This document shows positions 35,059 to 47,700 of a stretch of DNA of 64,000 bases, piece after piece. The number at the start of each line of letters is the position of its first letter. Within the stretch, counting starts at the first letter, position 1. Origin of the DNA: Chionoecetes opilio (taxonomy: Eukaryota > Arthropoda > Malacostraca > Decapoda > Majidae); assembly GCA_016584305.1 (NCBI GenBank), contig JACEEZ010016136.1, positions 15,001-79,000 on the forward strand, written 5' to 3'. The translations under genes were made by a program, and so were the position numbers. The notes under the pieces were generated by a model, which saw only the letters and a list, made by a program, of their open reading frames with translations, ran no database searches and had not been told where the DNA came from.

Positions 35059-37608
35059 ATATATCACTGGTCACAAAAAAAAAAAAAAAAGTTCTGGCAT
35101 GGAATTTAAGAACAGTTTTAAAACTAATTTGAGGGTGCTGAATTCAAATCTGATCTTATATTTTCTCTATCACATCACGTTTTTTGCGCTATAGGTATAT
35201 ATTCCATTTTCATGAATTTCGAGAAAAATTTATCCTTCTATTAAGTAGTGTAGCAAAAGGCCCGGGATTATATGGTTTATTTTTAATTCAGTCTCCCAAT
35301 AAACTGGAGAATATCTTCGTTTTCTTTGAACATGCATAACATTCCCATTCTTTATGATACGAAAGTAAACAAACACATTTCAACTTGCACAGCAATCGTC
35401 CGCAGGTAGTGTTTTATTATTGAATTTTACATTGAATTGAGTTATTTATTGTATTTCTCCTGTTGTTTCTTTTTTGTGAAAAAATGCCTAAGGTGTAGGT
35501 GGTTGGGTAGCAAATTCAAGGAACAACTCAGGTAGCTAACAACTCTTTTCTTTTATTTGTCCGCAGTTGGTGTTGCTGCTCTAACGATGGCCTCTACATC
35601 TCACAGAAGAAAGTGCTCAAATGATCCAAATATATTTTGCTACATCTGTGGAAGCTTTACTCTGAAGACTCAGAGGCGCAACATTACTGACTTTGTTAAG
35701 AGCGTGTATTTTGCGTACTTCAAAGTACCACTTGGAGACCAAGACAAGCATTGGGCTCCTCACAAAGTGTGCAAAACCTGTGTTGAGACTTTGAGATCAT
35801 GGTCTCAAGGAAAGAAGGCTAAACTTAAGTTTGGAGTGCCTATGGTTTGGAGAGAACCAAGCAATCATTTAGATGACTGCTATTTCTGCCTTGTCAATGA
35901 AAAAGGTTTCAATAAGAAAAACAAGAAATATTTGCAATACCCAAGTATCCCTTCAGCTATTCGACCAGTTACCCATAGTGAAGAAATACCTGTACCAATA
36001 TTTACTGAGCTTCAAAAAAATGATGAACAGATCTCTGCTCACCTGCTCCCACTGATGAAGAAGACACTACAGATATTTTTCAGCCATCTGATGAAGATTG
36101 TGACAAACCAATTCTGTTTACTCAGTCTGCTTTGAATGATTTGGTTAGAGATCTTTATCTACCAAAAGAGTCTGCTGAACTGTTGTCTTCAAGACTGCAA
36201 GAGAATCGAATGCTGAAACCCGGCACAGGTGTCTCATTTTATCGTAACGGGGAAGCAACTGCGTAAGTACTTCCATTCAGATGGCCAGCTTGTCTATTGT
36301 ACTGATGTAGAAGGGCTACTTCTTTTATGGGACTGCTAGCATATGATTCAAGGGATTGGAGCTTTTTATTGACAGTTCCAAAAGAAGTTTGAAATGTGTT
36401 CTGTTACACAATGGAAATAAGTATGGCTCTGTACCAATAGGTCATTCTGTAAAACTTAAAGAAGAATATAACATCAAGATTGTCCTAGAGAGGTTGCAAT
36501 ATCATGTTCATGGGTGGTTAATTTGTGTCGATTTGAAAATGGTTAACTTTCTTTTAGGTCAGCAAGGAGGGTACACAAAATACCCCTGTTTTCTGTGTTA
36601 CTGGGACAGTAGAGCTATAGCAGAGCATTGGGTGAAAAAAGAATGGCCTCAGCGACAGAGTTTGGCATCTGGCGATAAGAATGTCATCAATGATCCTCTA
36701 GTGGATAGGAAGAAGATTGTCTTTCCTCCCTTGCACATAAAACTTGGATTGATGAAGCAGTTCGTCAAAGCTCTTGATCACAGTGGAGAATGCTTCAGCT
36801 ATATATGTTCAACTTTTCCTGGTCTTAGTGAAGAGAAGAAAAAGGCTGGAATATTTGATGGACCTCAAATAAGAACACTAATGAGAGATCCAAATTTTAT
36901 CACATCAATGAATGAGACAAAAGAAAGAGCTTGGAATGCATTTTGTATGTGGTGAAGAATTTTCTAGGGAATAAGAAAGCAGACAACTATGAAGAGATTG
37001 TGGAAGAGCTACTAATGAGCCTGCGAGATCTTGGATGTAGAATGAGTATCAAGGTTCACTATTTACACAGCCATTTGGACAAGTTTCCGGAGAACCTTGG
37101 GGATGTGACCGAGGAACAAGGGGAGCGTTTTCATCAGGACATTAAAACAATGGAAGAACGGTATCAAGGCCGGTGGACTCACATATGATGGCGGATTATT
37201 GCTGGAGCTTGATGAGAGACAACCCAGAAGCTTTACATCAGAGATCAGCCAAGAAAAAAAAATTCACATAACTGCTACTTGCCATTGATCTGTGCACCAT
37301 ATATATGTATTGTTTATATTTTATATTTCAATTCTGTCACTATATTTGATTTACTTGTACATGGACTTCGTAATCTTTGTAATTCCTTGATTAATAATAT
37401 ACAAAATGTATTACTAAAAATCACGTGTTTTATCTTGAAACCTTCGATATATAGGCTGATGAGTCATTTTCATCAAAATTGAAAATGCTATATCGCGAAA
37501 ACCTGATGTGATAGACAAAAATTGAGTTCATATTCGTAATCAGCAGCCCAAATTCAGTTAGAATTTGTTTTAAAACCTTTTGCCAGAAATATCGTGTTGA
37601 CCAGTGAA
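35059..37608 (+). mobile_element. 2.55-kb DNA transposon of unassigned superfamily
   Basis: The satellite is interrupted after GCTACTTA and resumes at TTATAGGTGC, so TTA is present on both sides (35056-35058 and 37609-37611), consistent with a 3-bp (or 2-bp TA) target duplication. The ends carry imperfect inverted repeats: CACTGGTCA at 35065 and TGACCAGTG at 37598-37606. Similarity extends inward about 160 bp (TTCTGGCA, TTTTAAAACWAATT, GGGYTGCTGA and TCTATCACATCA on the left, all inverted on the right). A 15-20-base A run follows the left tip. The interior carries one broken transposase-like gene. Confidence 0.8.
35587..37271 (+). pseudogene. Broken transposase-like protein with Cys-rich N-terminus
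   Basis: I start it at ATG 35587 (MASTSHRRKCSNDPNIFCYI). The N-terminus has paired cysteines (FCYICG, then HKVCKTCVETL), a zinc-binding-like pattern, followed by FGVPMVWREP, DDCYFCLV and YPSIPSAIRPV. A frameshift near 36,030 leads to ALNDLVRDLYLPKESAELLS and FYRN. Further breaks lie near 36,245-36,340. The next part includes LFIDSSKRSLKCVLLHNGNK, WLICVDLKMVNFLLGQQ, YPCFLCYWDSR, FPPLHIKLGLMKQFVKALD and FDGPQIRTLMRDPNFI. More frameshifts fall near 36,945 and 37,178, around IKVHYLHSHLDKFPENLGD, EEQGERFHQD and MMADYCWSL. The stop is at 37269-37271. I recall many uncharacterised arthropod and cnidarian proteins of this type. Conserved acidic residues (FID, CVD, QGER) could form a DDE-like triad, but that is inference. 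Confidence 0.7.
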
Positions 37609-39440
37609 TTATAGGTGCAAATTATTCTTAAAAAATTATTGTATACTTCAATTAGTAGGAAAACAGCTATATATCACCGATAACTAGCTAAAATCATTGA
37701 AAGAACACATTTTGAGGGTATAAAGCATTATCATAAGTTAAATTCCTCCTATTTATGTATAACACTACAATCTACAAGAAACTATGAAAAACACGTGTAA
37801 TATACAATTGTATCACAATATAGAGTCTCAAACTCTATTCTAAGCTTACAGTAGTTTAAAATAGCATTTTCTAACGAAAACAACTATAATACCACATTTT
37901 GAATTTCTCTATCAAAAAAAGGGCTGAATAATGTCAATTTTCGACATTTTTTTGCCCTTCAAAAACATTAAAAAATTTGAAAAAACGTTGTTCTTAAGAT
38001 TGAAATTGATACCTAAATTTCATGAAAAATACATATTTTAAGCTCATAATATTGTAAAATATAGGCGTTTAAAAGTGCTTAATAATGTCATATTTCGAAT
38101 TTTTTTAGCCTTGCTAAAAAACATTATAATACTTGAAAAAACGTTGTTTTTAAGATTAAATTGATACCTAAATTTCATAAAAAATACATATTTTTAGCTA
38201 TTCATTTTGTAAAATATAGTTGTAGCAAATATCAAAAGCTATTTAGCTACCGATATAAAGGAATATACTTCAATTGTAGAAAAAAACAGCTCCTCACTGA
38301 TAACTAGCTAAAATCATTGAAAAACTACATTTTGTGGGTATATAGCAATTGATAAGTAAAACTACTTGTATATATACAATAACGCTACAGTTTTACAAGA
38401 ATCTATGAAAAACGCTTTCAATAGGTTATAAAAATTGCAAGTGTTATATCACAATATATAACCTCCTACTCTTCTATTTTATAGCTTAATGTAATGTAAG
38501 CTAGGGGCAAATTATACTAAAAAAAGGATTGTATGGTTCAATTTGTAGAAAATCAGCTATATATTCACCGATAACTAGCTAAAATCATTGAAAGAACACA
38601 TTTTGAGGGTATATAGCATATCGTAAGGTGAATTCCTTTATTTATGATATAACACTACAATTTACAAGAGACTATAAAAACACTTGTAATATACAATTGT
38701 AACACAATATAGAGTCTCAAACACCTATTTTAAGCTTACAGTAGTTAAAATGCATTTTCTAACGAAAACAACTAAATACTACATTTTGAATTTCGCTATC
38801 AAAAAAAGGGCGGAATAATGTCAATTTTCGACATTATTTAGCCTTTCAAAAATACATTAAAACACTTGAAAAAACGTTGTTTTTAAGATTAAAATTAATA
38901 CATAAATTTCATGAAAAATACATATTTTAAGCTATATATTGTATATATATATAATTGTATACTTATATTGTAAAATATAATTGTGTGAAAGTGCTTGATA
39001 ATGTCAAATTTCGACATTTTGTAGCCCTTCTAAAATACATTATAATACTTGAAAAAATGTTGTTTTTAAGATTAAAATTGATACCTAAATTTCATTAAAA
39101 ATACATATTTTTATCTCATAATATTGTAAAATATAGTTGTGTAAAAGAGCTGAACAAGTGCTCAAATTTCGACCTTTTTTAGCCTATCAAAAATACATTA
39201 AAATACTTGAAAAACATTGTTTTTAAGATTAAAATTGATACCTAAATTTCATGATAAATACATATTTTTACCTATTAATATTGTAAAATTTAGTTGTATG
39301 AAATATCAAAAGCTATTTAGCTACAGATATAAAGAAATATACTTCAATTTGTAGAAAAAAAACAACTCTTCACTGATAACTTGCTAAAATCATTGAAAAC
39401 ACTAAATTTTATGTGTTTATAGGAATATGATAAGTAAAAC

Positions 39441-39660
39441 TACTTGTATATATACAATAACGCTACAGTTTACAAGAAACTATGAAAAACGCTTGCAATA
39501 TACCGTTATATCACAATAAATAACCTCTTACTCTTCTATTTTATGCTTATATACAATATTATATACAATAACGCTACAGTTTACAAGAAACTATGAAAAA
39601 CGCTTGCAATAAACCGTTATATCACAATAAATAACCTCTTACTCTTCTATTTTATAGCTT
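39441..39660 (-). repeat. Local 101-bp duplication inside one satellite unit
   Basis: CGCTACAGTTTACAAGAAAC at about 39,471 recurs at about 39,572 together with the following GCTTGCAAT and CTCTTACTCTTCTATTTTAT blocks. This explains why the enclosing unit measures 1154 bp instead of about 1044. Confidence 0.85.
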
Positions 39661-42104
39661 AATGTAATGTAAGCTACTTATAGGTGCAAATTATTCTAAA
39701 AAAAGGATTGTGTGCTTCAATTTGTAGAAAAACAGCTATATATCACCGATAACTAGCTAAAATCATTAAAAAGAGCACATTTTGAGGGTATAAAGCATTA
39801 TCGTAAGGTAAATTCCTTCTATTTATGATATAACACTACAATTTACAAGAGACTATGAAAAACACGTGTAATATACAATTGTATCACAATATAGAGTGTC
39901 AAACTCCTATTATAAGCTTACAGTAGTTAAAATAGCATTTTCTAACGAAAACAACTATAATACTACATTTTGAATTTCGCTATCAAAAAAAGGGCTGAAT
40001 AATGTCAATTTTCGACATTTTTTAGCCATGCATAAATACATTAAAACACTTGAAAAAACGTTGTTTTTAAGATTAAAATTAATCCCTAAATTTCATGAAA
40101 AATACATATTTTAAGCTCATAATATTGTAAAATATAATTGCGTAAATGTGCTAAATAATGTCAAATTTTGACATTTTTTAGCCTTTCAAAAATACATTAA
40201 AATACTTGAAAAAACGTTGTTTTTAAGATTAAAATTGATACCTAAATTTCATGAAAAATACAAATTTTTAGCTCATAATATTGTAAAATATAGTTGTGTA
40301 AAAGTGCTTAGGAATGTTAAATTTCGACAATTTTTAGCCTTTCAAAAATACATTAAAATACTTGAAAAAACATTGTTTCTAAGATAAAAATTGATGCCTA
40401 AATTTCATGAAAAATACATATTTTAACTATTAATTTTGTAAAATATAGTTGTAGCAAATATCAAAAGCTATTTAGCTACAGATATTAAGAACTATACTTC
40501 AATTTGTAGAAAGAAAAAAACTCTTCACTGATAACTTGCTAAAATCATTGAAAGCACTAAATTTTATGTGTTTATAGCAATATGATAAGTAGAACTACTT
40601 GTATATATACAATAACGCTACAGTTTACAAGAAATTATGAAAAACGCATGCAATATTTATGATGCGCTTGCAATTATGATATATTTTATCACAATAAATA
40701 ACCTCTTACTCTTCTATATATTAGCTTAATGTAATGTAAGCTACTTATAGGTGCAAATTATTCATAAAAAATGATTGTATACTTCAATTAGTAGGAAAAC
40801 AGCTATATATCACCGATAACTAGCTAAAATCATTGAAAAGAACACTTTTTGAAGGTATAAAGCATTATCATAAGTTAATTTCCTACTATTTATGATATAA
40901 CACTACAATTTACAAGAAACTATGAAAAACACGTGTAATATACAATTGTATCACAATATAGAGTCTCAAACTCCTATTACAAGCTTACAGTAGTTTAAAA
41001 TAGCATTTTCTAACGAAAAAAACTATAATACTACATTTTGAATTTCTCTATCAAAAAAACGGCTGAATAAAGTCAATTTTCGACATTTTTTAGCCATTCA
41101 AAAATACATTAAGACACTTGAAAAAAGGTTGTTTTTAAGATTAAAATTGATACCTAAATTTCATAAAAAATTACATTTTTTAAGCTCATAATATTTAAAA
41201 ATATAGTTGTGTAAAAGTGCTGAATAAAGTCAAATTTCGAGATTTTTTTGCCATTCAAAAGTACATTAAAATACTTGAAAAAACGTTGGTTTTAAGATTA
41301 AAATTGATACCTAAATTTCATAAAAAAATATATATCTTTAGCTATTAATTTTGTAAAATATAGTTGTAGCAAATATCAAATCCTATCTAGCTACCGATAT
41401 AAAGGAATATACTTCAATTTGTAGAAAAAAACAGCTCTTCACTGATAACTAGCTATAATCATTGAAAACACTACATTTTATGGGTATATAGCAATACGAT
41501 AAGTAAAACTACTTGTATATATACAATAACGCTACAGTTTACAAGAAACTATGAAAAACGCTTGCAATATACCGTTATATCACAATAAATAACCTCTTAC
41601 TCGTCTATTTTATAGCTTAATGTAATGTAAGCTACTTATAGGTGCAAATTATTCTAAAAAAAGGATTGTATGCTTTAATTTGTATAAAAACAGCTATATA
41701 TCACCAATAACTAGCTAAAATCATTTCAAAGAACACATTTTGAGGGTATAAAGCATTATCTTATGGTAAATTCCTTCTATTTATGATATAACACTACAAT
41801 TTACAAGAGACTATGAAAAACACGTGTAATATACAATTGTATCACAATATAAAGTCTCAAACTCCTATTATAAGCCTACAGTAGTTAAAATAGCATTTTC
41901 TAACGAAAACAACTATAATACTACATTGTGAATCTCGCTATAAAAAAAAGGCTGAATATTGTCAATTTTCGACATTTTTTAGCCTTTCAAAAATACATAA
42001 CAAAACTTGAAAAAACGTTGTTTTTAAGATTAAAATTGATACCTAAATTTCATAACAAATACATATTTTAAGCTCATAATATTTAAAAATATAGTTGTGT
42101 AAAA

Positions 42105-42416
42105 GTGCTGAATAAAGTCAAATTTCGACATTTTTTAGCCATTCAAAAATACATTAAAATACTTGAAAAAACGTTGTTTTTAAGATTAAAATTGTTACCT
42201 AAATTTCATAAAAAATACATATTCATAGCTATTAATTTTGTAAAATATAGTTGTGTAAAAGTGCTGAATAATGTCGAATTTCGACATTTTTTAGCGTTTC
42301 AAAAATACATTAAAATACTTGAAAAAAAACTGTTTATAAGATTAAAATTGATACCTAAATTTCATGAAAAATACATATTTTTAGCTATTAATTTTGTAAA
42401 ATATAGTTGTAGCAAA
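42105..42416 (-). repeat. Example pair of 156-bp modules
   Basis: GTGCTGAATAAAGTCAAATT at 42,105 and GTGCTGAATAATGTCGAATT at 42,261 are exactly 156 bp apart with homology throughout. Because 156 is 52 codons, one frame stays open across both copies. Confidence 0.9.
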
Positions 42417-43409
42417 TATCAAAAGCTATTTAGCTACAGATATAAAGAAATATACTTCAATTTGTAGAAAAAAATAACTCTTCACTGATAACTTGCTAAA
42501 ATCATTGAAAACACTAAATTTTATGTGATTATAGCAATATGATAAGTAAAATTACTTGTACATATACAATAACGCTACAGTTTACAAGAAACTATGAAAA
42601 ACGCTTGCAATATACCGTTTAATCACAATAAATAACCTCTTACTCTTCTATTTATTAGCTTAATGTAATGTAAGCTACTTATAGGTGCAAATTATTCTAA
42701 AAAAAGGATTGTATACTTCAATTTGTAGGAAAACAGCTATATATCACCGATAACAAGCTGAAATCATTGAAAAGAACACATTTTGAAGGTATAAAGTATT
42801 ATCATCAGTTAAATTCCTACTATTTATGATATAACACTACAATTTACAAGAAACTATGAAAAACACGTGTAATATACAATTGTATCACAATATAGAGCCT
42901 CAAACTCCTATTATAAGCTTACAGTAGTTTACAATAGCATTTTCTAACGAAAACAACTATAATACCACATTTTGAATTTCTCTATCAAAAAAACGGCTGA
43001 ATAAAGTCAATTTTCGACATTTTTTTGCTATTCAAAAATACATTAAAACATTTGAAAAAACGTTGTTTTTAAGATTAAAATTGATACCTAATTTTCATAA
43101 CAAATACATATTTTAAGCTCATAATATTTAAAAATATAGTTGTGTAAAAGTGCTGAATAAAGTCAAATTTCGACATTTTTTAGCCATTCAAAAATACATT
43201 AAAATACTAGAAAAAAATTGTATTTAAGATTAAAATTGGTACCTAAATTTCATAAAAAATACATATTTTTAGCTATTAATTTTGTAAAATATAGTTGTAG
43301 CAAATATCAAATCCTATCTAGCTACCGATATAAAGGAATATACTTCAATTTGTAGAAAAAAACAGCTCTTCACTGATAACTAGCTATAATCATTGAAAAC
43401 ACTACATTT

Positions 43410-43460
43410 TATAGGTATATAGTATATAGTATATAGTATATAGGTATATGGTATATAGCA
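43410..43460. repeat. TATAG microsatellite insertion
   Basis: Repeats of TATATAGTATATAG with variants extend the GGGTATATAGCAAT landmark, adding roughly 35 bp to this unit (924 versus 888 bp). Confidence 0.85.
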
Positions 43461-44072
43461 ATACGATAAGTAAAACTACTTGTATATATACAATAACGCT
43501 ACAGTTTAGAAGACACTATGAAAAACGCTTGCAATATACCGTTATATCACAATAAATAACCTCTTACTCGTCTATTTTATAGCTTAATTAAATGTAAGCT
43601 ACTTATAGGCGCAAATTATTCTAAAAAAAGGATTGTATACTTCAATTTGTAGGAAAACAGCTATATATCACCGATAACTAGCTAAAATCATTGAGAAGAA
43701 CACATTTTGAGGGTATAAAGCATTATCATAAATTAAATTCCTACTATTTATGATATAACACTACAACTTACAAGAAACTATGAAAAACACGTGTAATATA
43801 CAATTGTAACACAATATAGAGTCTCAAACTCCTATTATAAGCTTACAGTAGTTAAAATAGCATATTCTAACGAAAACAACTATAATACTACATTTTTAAT
43901 TTCGCTATCAAAAAAAGGGCTGAATAATGTCAATTTTCGACATTTTTTAGCTCCTCAAAAATACATAAAAACACTTGAAAAAACGTTGTTTTTAAGATTA
44001 AAATTTATACCTAAATTTCATGAAAAATACATATTTTAAGCTCATAATATTGAAAAATATAATTGTGTAAAA

Positions 44073-44700
44073 GTGCTGAATAATGTCATATTTCGACATT
44101 TTTCAGCGTTTCAAAAATACATTAAAATACTTGAAAAAACATTGTTTTTAAGATTAAAATTGATACCTAAATTTCATGAAAAATACATATTTTTAGCTAT
44201 TAATTTCGTAAAATATAATTGTGTATATGTGCTGAATAATGTCAAATTTCGACATTTTTTAGCCCCTCAAAAATACATTAAAATACTTGAAAAAACATTG
44301 TTTTTAAGATTAAAATTAATACCTAAATTGCATGAAAAATACATATTTTTAGCTCATAATATTAAAAAATATAATTGTGTATAAGTGCTGAATAATGTCA
44401 AATTTCGACATTTTTTAGCCCCTCAAAAATACATTAAAATACTTGAAAAAACGTTGTTTTTAAGATTAAAATTGATACCTAAATTTCATGAAAAATACAT
44501 ATTTTTAGCTCAGAATATTGTATAATATAGTTGTCTAAAAGTGCTGAATAATGTCAAATTTCGACATTTTTTTGCCCTTCAAAAATACATTAAAATACCT
44601 GAAAAAACATTGTTTTTTAAGAATAAAATTGATACTTAAATTTCATGAAAAAAACATATTTTTTTAGCCATTAATTTTGTAAAATGTAGTTTTGCAAATA
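44073..44700 (-). repeat. Four consecutive 156-bp modules in one unit
   Basis: GTGCTGAATAATGTC recurs at 44,073, 44,229, 44,385 and 44,541, each step exactly 156 bp. This is the longest run seen and accounts for the single 1358-bp unit. Confidence 0.9.
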
Positions 44701-47700
44701 TCAAAAGCTATTTAGGTACAGATATAAAGAAATATACTACAATTTGTAAAAAAAAAAAACTCTTCAGTGCTAACTTGCTAAAATCATTAAAAACACTAAC
44801 TTTTATGGGTTTATAGCAATATGATAAGTAAAACTACTTGAATATATACAATAACGCTACAGTTTACAAGAAACTATGAAAAACGCTTGCAATATACCGT
44901 TATATCACAATAAATAACCTCTTACTCTTCTATTGATTAGCTTAGTGTAATATAAGCTACTTATAGGTGCAAATTATTCTAAAAAAAAGAATTGTATACA
45001 TCTATTTGCAGGAAAACAGCTATATATCACCGATAACTAGCTAAAATCATTGAGAAGAACACATTTTGATGGTATAAAGCATTATCATAAATTAAATTCC
45101 TACTAATTATGATATAACACTACAATTTACAAGAAAATATGAAAAACACGTGTAATATACAAATGTATCACAATATAGAGTCTCAAACGCCTATTATCAG
45201 CTTACAGTAGTTTAAAATAGCATTTTCTAACGAAAACAACTATACTACCATATTTTGAATTTCTCTATCAAATAAAGGGCTGAATAATGTCAATTTTCGA
45301 CATTTTTTAGCCCTTCAAAAATACATTAAAACACTTGAAAAAATGTTGTTATTTAGATTAAAATTGATACCTAAATTTCATGAAAAATATATATTTTAAG
45401 CTCATAATATTGTAAAATATAGTGTGTGTAAAAGTGCTGAATAATATCAAATTTTGACATATTTTAAGCCTTTCAAAAATACATTAAAATATTTGAAAAA
45501 ACATTGTTTTTAAGATTAAAATTGATACCTAAATTTCACGAAAAATATATATTTTTAGATATTAATTTTGTAGAATATAGTTGTAGCGAATATCAAAAGC
45601 TATTTAGCTACAGATATAAAGAAATATACTTAAATTTGTAGAAAAAAACAACTCTTCACTGATAACTTATTAAAATCATTGAAAACACTAAATTATATGT
45701 GTTTATAGCAAAATGATAAGTAAAACTACTTGTACATATACAATAACGCTACAGTTTACAAGAAACTATGAAAAACGCTTGCAATATACCGTTATATCAC
45801 AATAAATAACCTCTTACTCTTCTATTTTATAGCTTAATGTAACGTAAGCTAGTTATAGGTGCAAATTATTCTAAAAAAAGGATTGTATTCTTCAATTTGT
45901 AGAAAAACAGCTATATATCACCGATAACTAGCTAAAATCATTGAAAAGAACACATTTTGAGGGTATAAAGCACTTTCTTATGAAAAAATCCTGCTATTTA
46001 TGATATAACACTACAATTTACAAGAGCCTGAAAAACACGTGTAATATACAATTGTATCACAATATAGAGTCTCAAACTCCTATTATAAGCTTACAGTAGT
46101 TAAAATAGCATTTTCTAACGAAAACAACAATAATACTATATTTTGAATTTCGCTATCAAAAAAAGGGTTGAATAATGTCAAATTTTCGACATTTTTTTGT
46201 CTTTCAAAAATACATTAAAACACTTGAAAAACGTTGTTTTTAAGATTAAAATTAATACCTAAATTTCATGAAAAATACATATTTTAAGCTCATAATATTG
46301 TAAAATATAATTGTGTAAAAGTGCTGAATAATGTCAAATTTCGACATTTTTTAGCCCATCAAAAATACATTAAAATACTTTTAAAAACGTTGTTTTTAAG
46401 ATTAAAATTGATACCTAAATTTCATGAAAAAAACATATTTTTAGCTCATAATATTGTACAATATAGTTGTGTAAAAGTGCTTTATAATGTCAAATTTCGA
46501 CATTTTTTAGCCTTACAAAAATATATTAAAATACATGAAAAAACATTGTTTTTAAGATAAAAATTTATGCCTAAATTTCATGAAAAATACATATTTAGCT
46601 ATTAATTAATTTTGTAAAATATAATTATAGCAAATATCAAAAGCTATTTAGCTACAGATATTAAGAAATATACTTCAATTTGTAGAAAAAACAAACTCTT
46701 CACTGATAACTTGCTAAAATAATTGAAAACACTAAATTTTATGTGTTTATAGCAATATGATAAGTAAAACAACATGTATATATACAATAACGCTACAGTT
46801 TACAAGAAACTATGAAAAACGCTTGCAATATACCGTTTTATCACAATAAAGAATCTCTTTCTCTTCTATATATTAGCTTAATGTAATGTAAGCTACTTAT
46901 AGGTGCAAATTATTCCTAAAAATTGATTGTATACTTCAATTAGTAAGAAAACAGCTATATATCACCGATAACTAATTAAAATAATTGAAAAGAACACGTT
47001 TTGAGGGTATAAAACATTATCATAAGTTAAATTCCTTCTATTTATGATATAACACTACAATATACAAGAAACTATGAAAAACACGTGTAATATACAATTG
47101 TATCACAATATAGAGTCTCAAACTCCTATTCTAAAATTAAAGTAGTTTAAAATAGCATTTTCTAACGAAAACAGCTATAATACCACATTTCGAAATTCTC
47201 TATCAGAAAAAGGACTAAATAATTTCAATTTTCGACATTTCTTAGCCCTTCAAAAATACACTAAAACACTTGAAAAAACGTTCTTTTTAAGATTAAAATT
47301 GATACCTAAATTTCATGAAAAATATATATTTTAAGCTCATAATATTGTAAAATATAGTTGTTTATAAGTGCTGAATAATGTCAATTTTCGACATTTTTTA
47401 GCTATTCAAAAATACATTAAAACACCTGAAAAAATGTTGTTTTTAAGATTGAAATTGATACCTAAATTTCATGAAAAATACATATTTCAAGCTCATAATA
47501 TTGTATAATATAGTCGTGTAAAAGTGCGTAATATTGTCAAATTTCGACATTTTTTAGCCTTTCAAAAATACATTATAATACTTGAAAAAACGTTGTTTTT
47601 GAGATTAAAATTGATACCTAATTTTTCATAAAAAATACATATTTTTAGCTATTAATTTTGTAAAATATAGTTGTAGCAAATATCAAAAGCTATTTAGCTA

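Noticed and set aside
35483..35566. Short first exon ATGCCTAAG plus a GT-AG intron upstream of the transposase-like gene
   Set aside because: Donor and acceptor look plausible, but the splice leads out of frame to an early stop, so I chose the ATG at 35,587.
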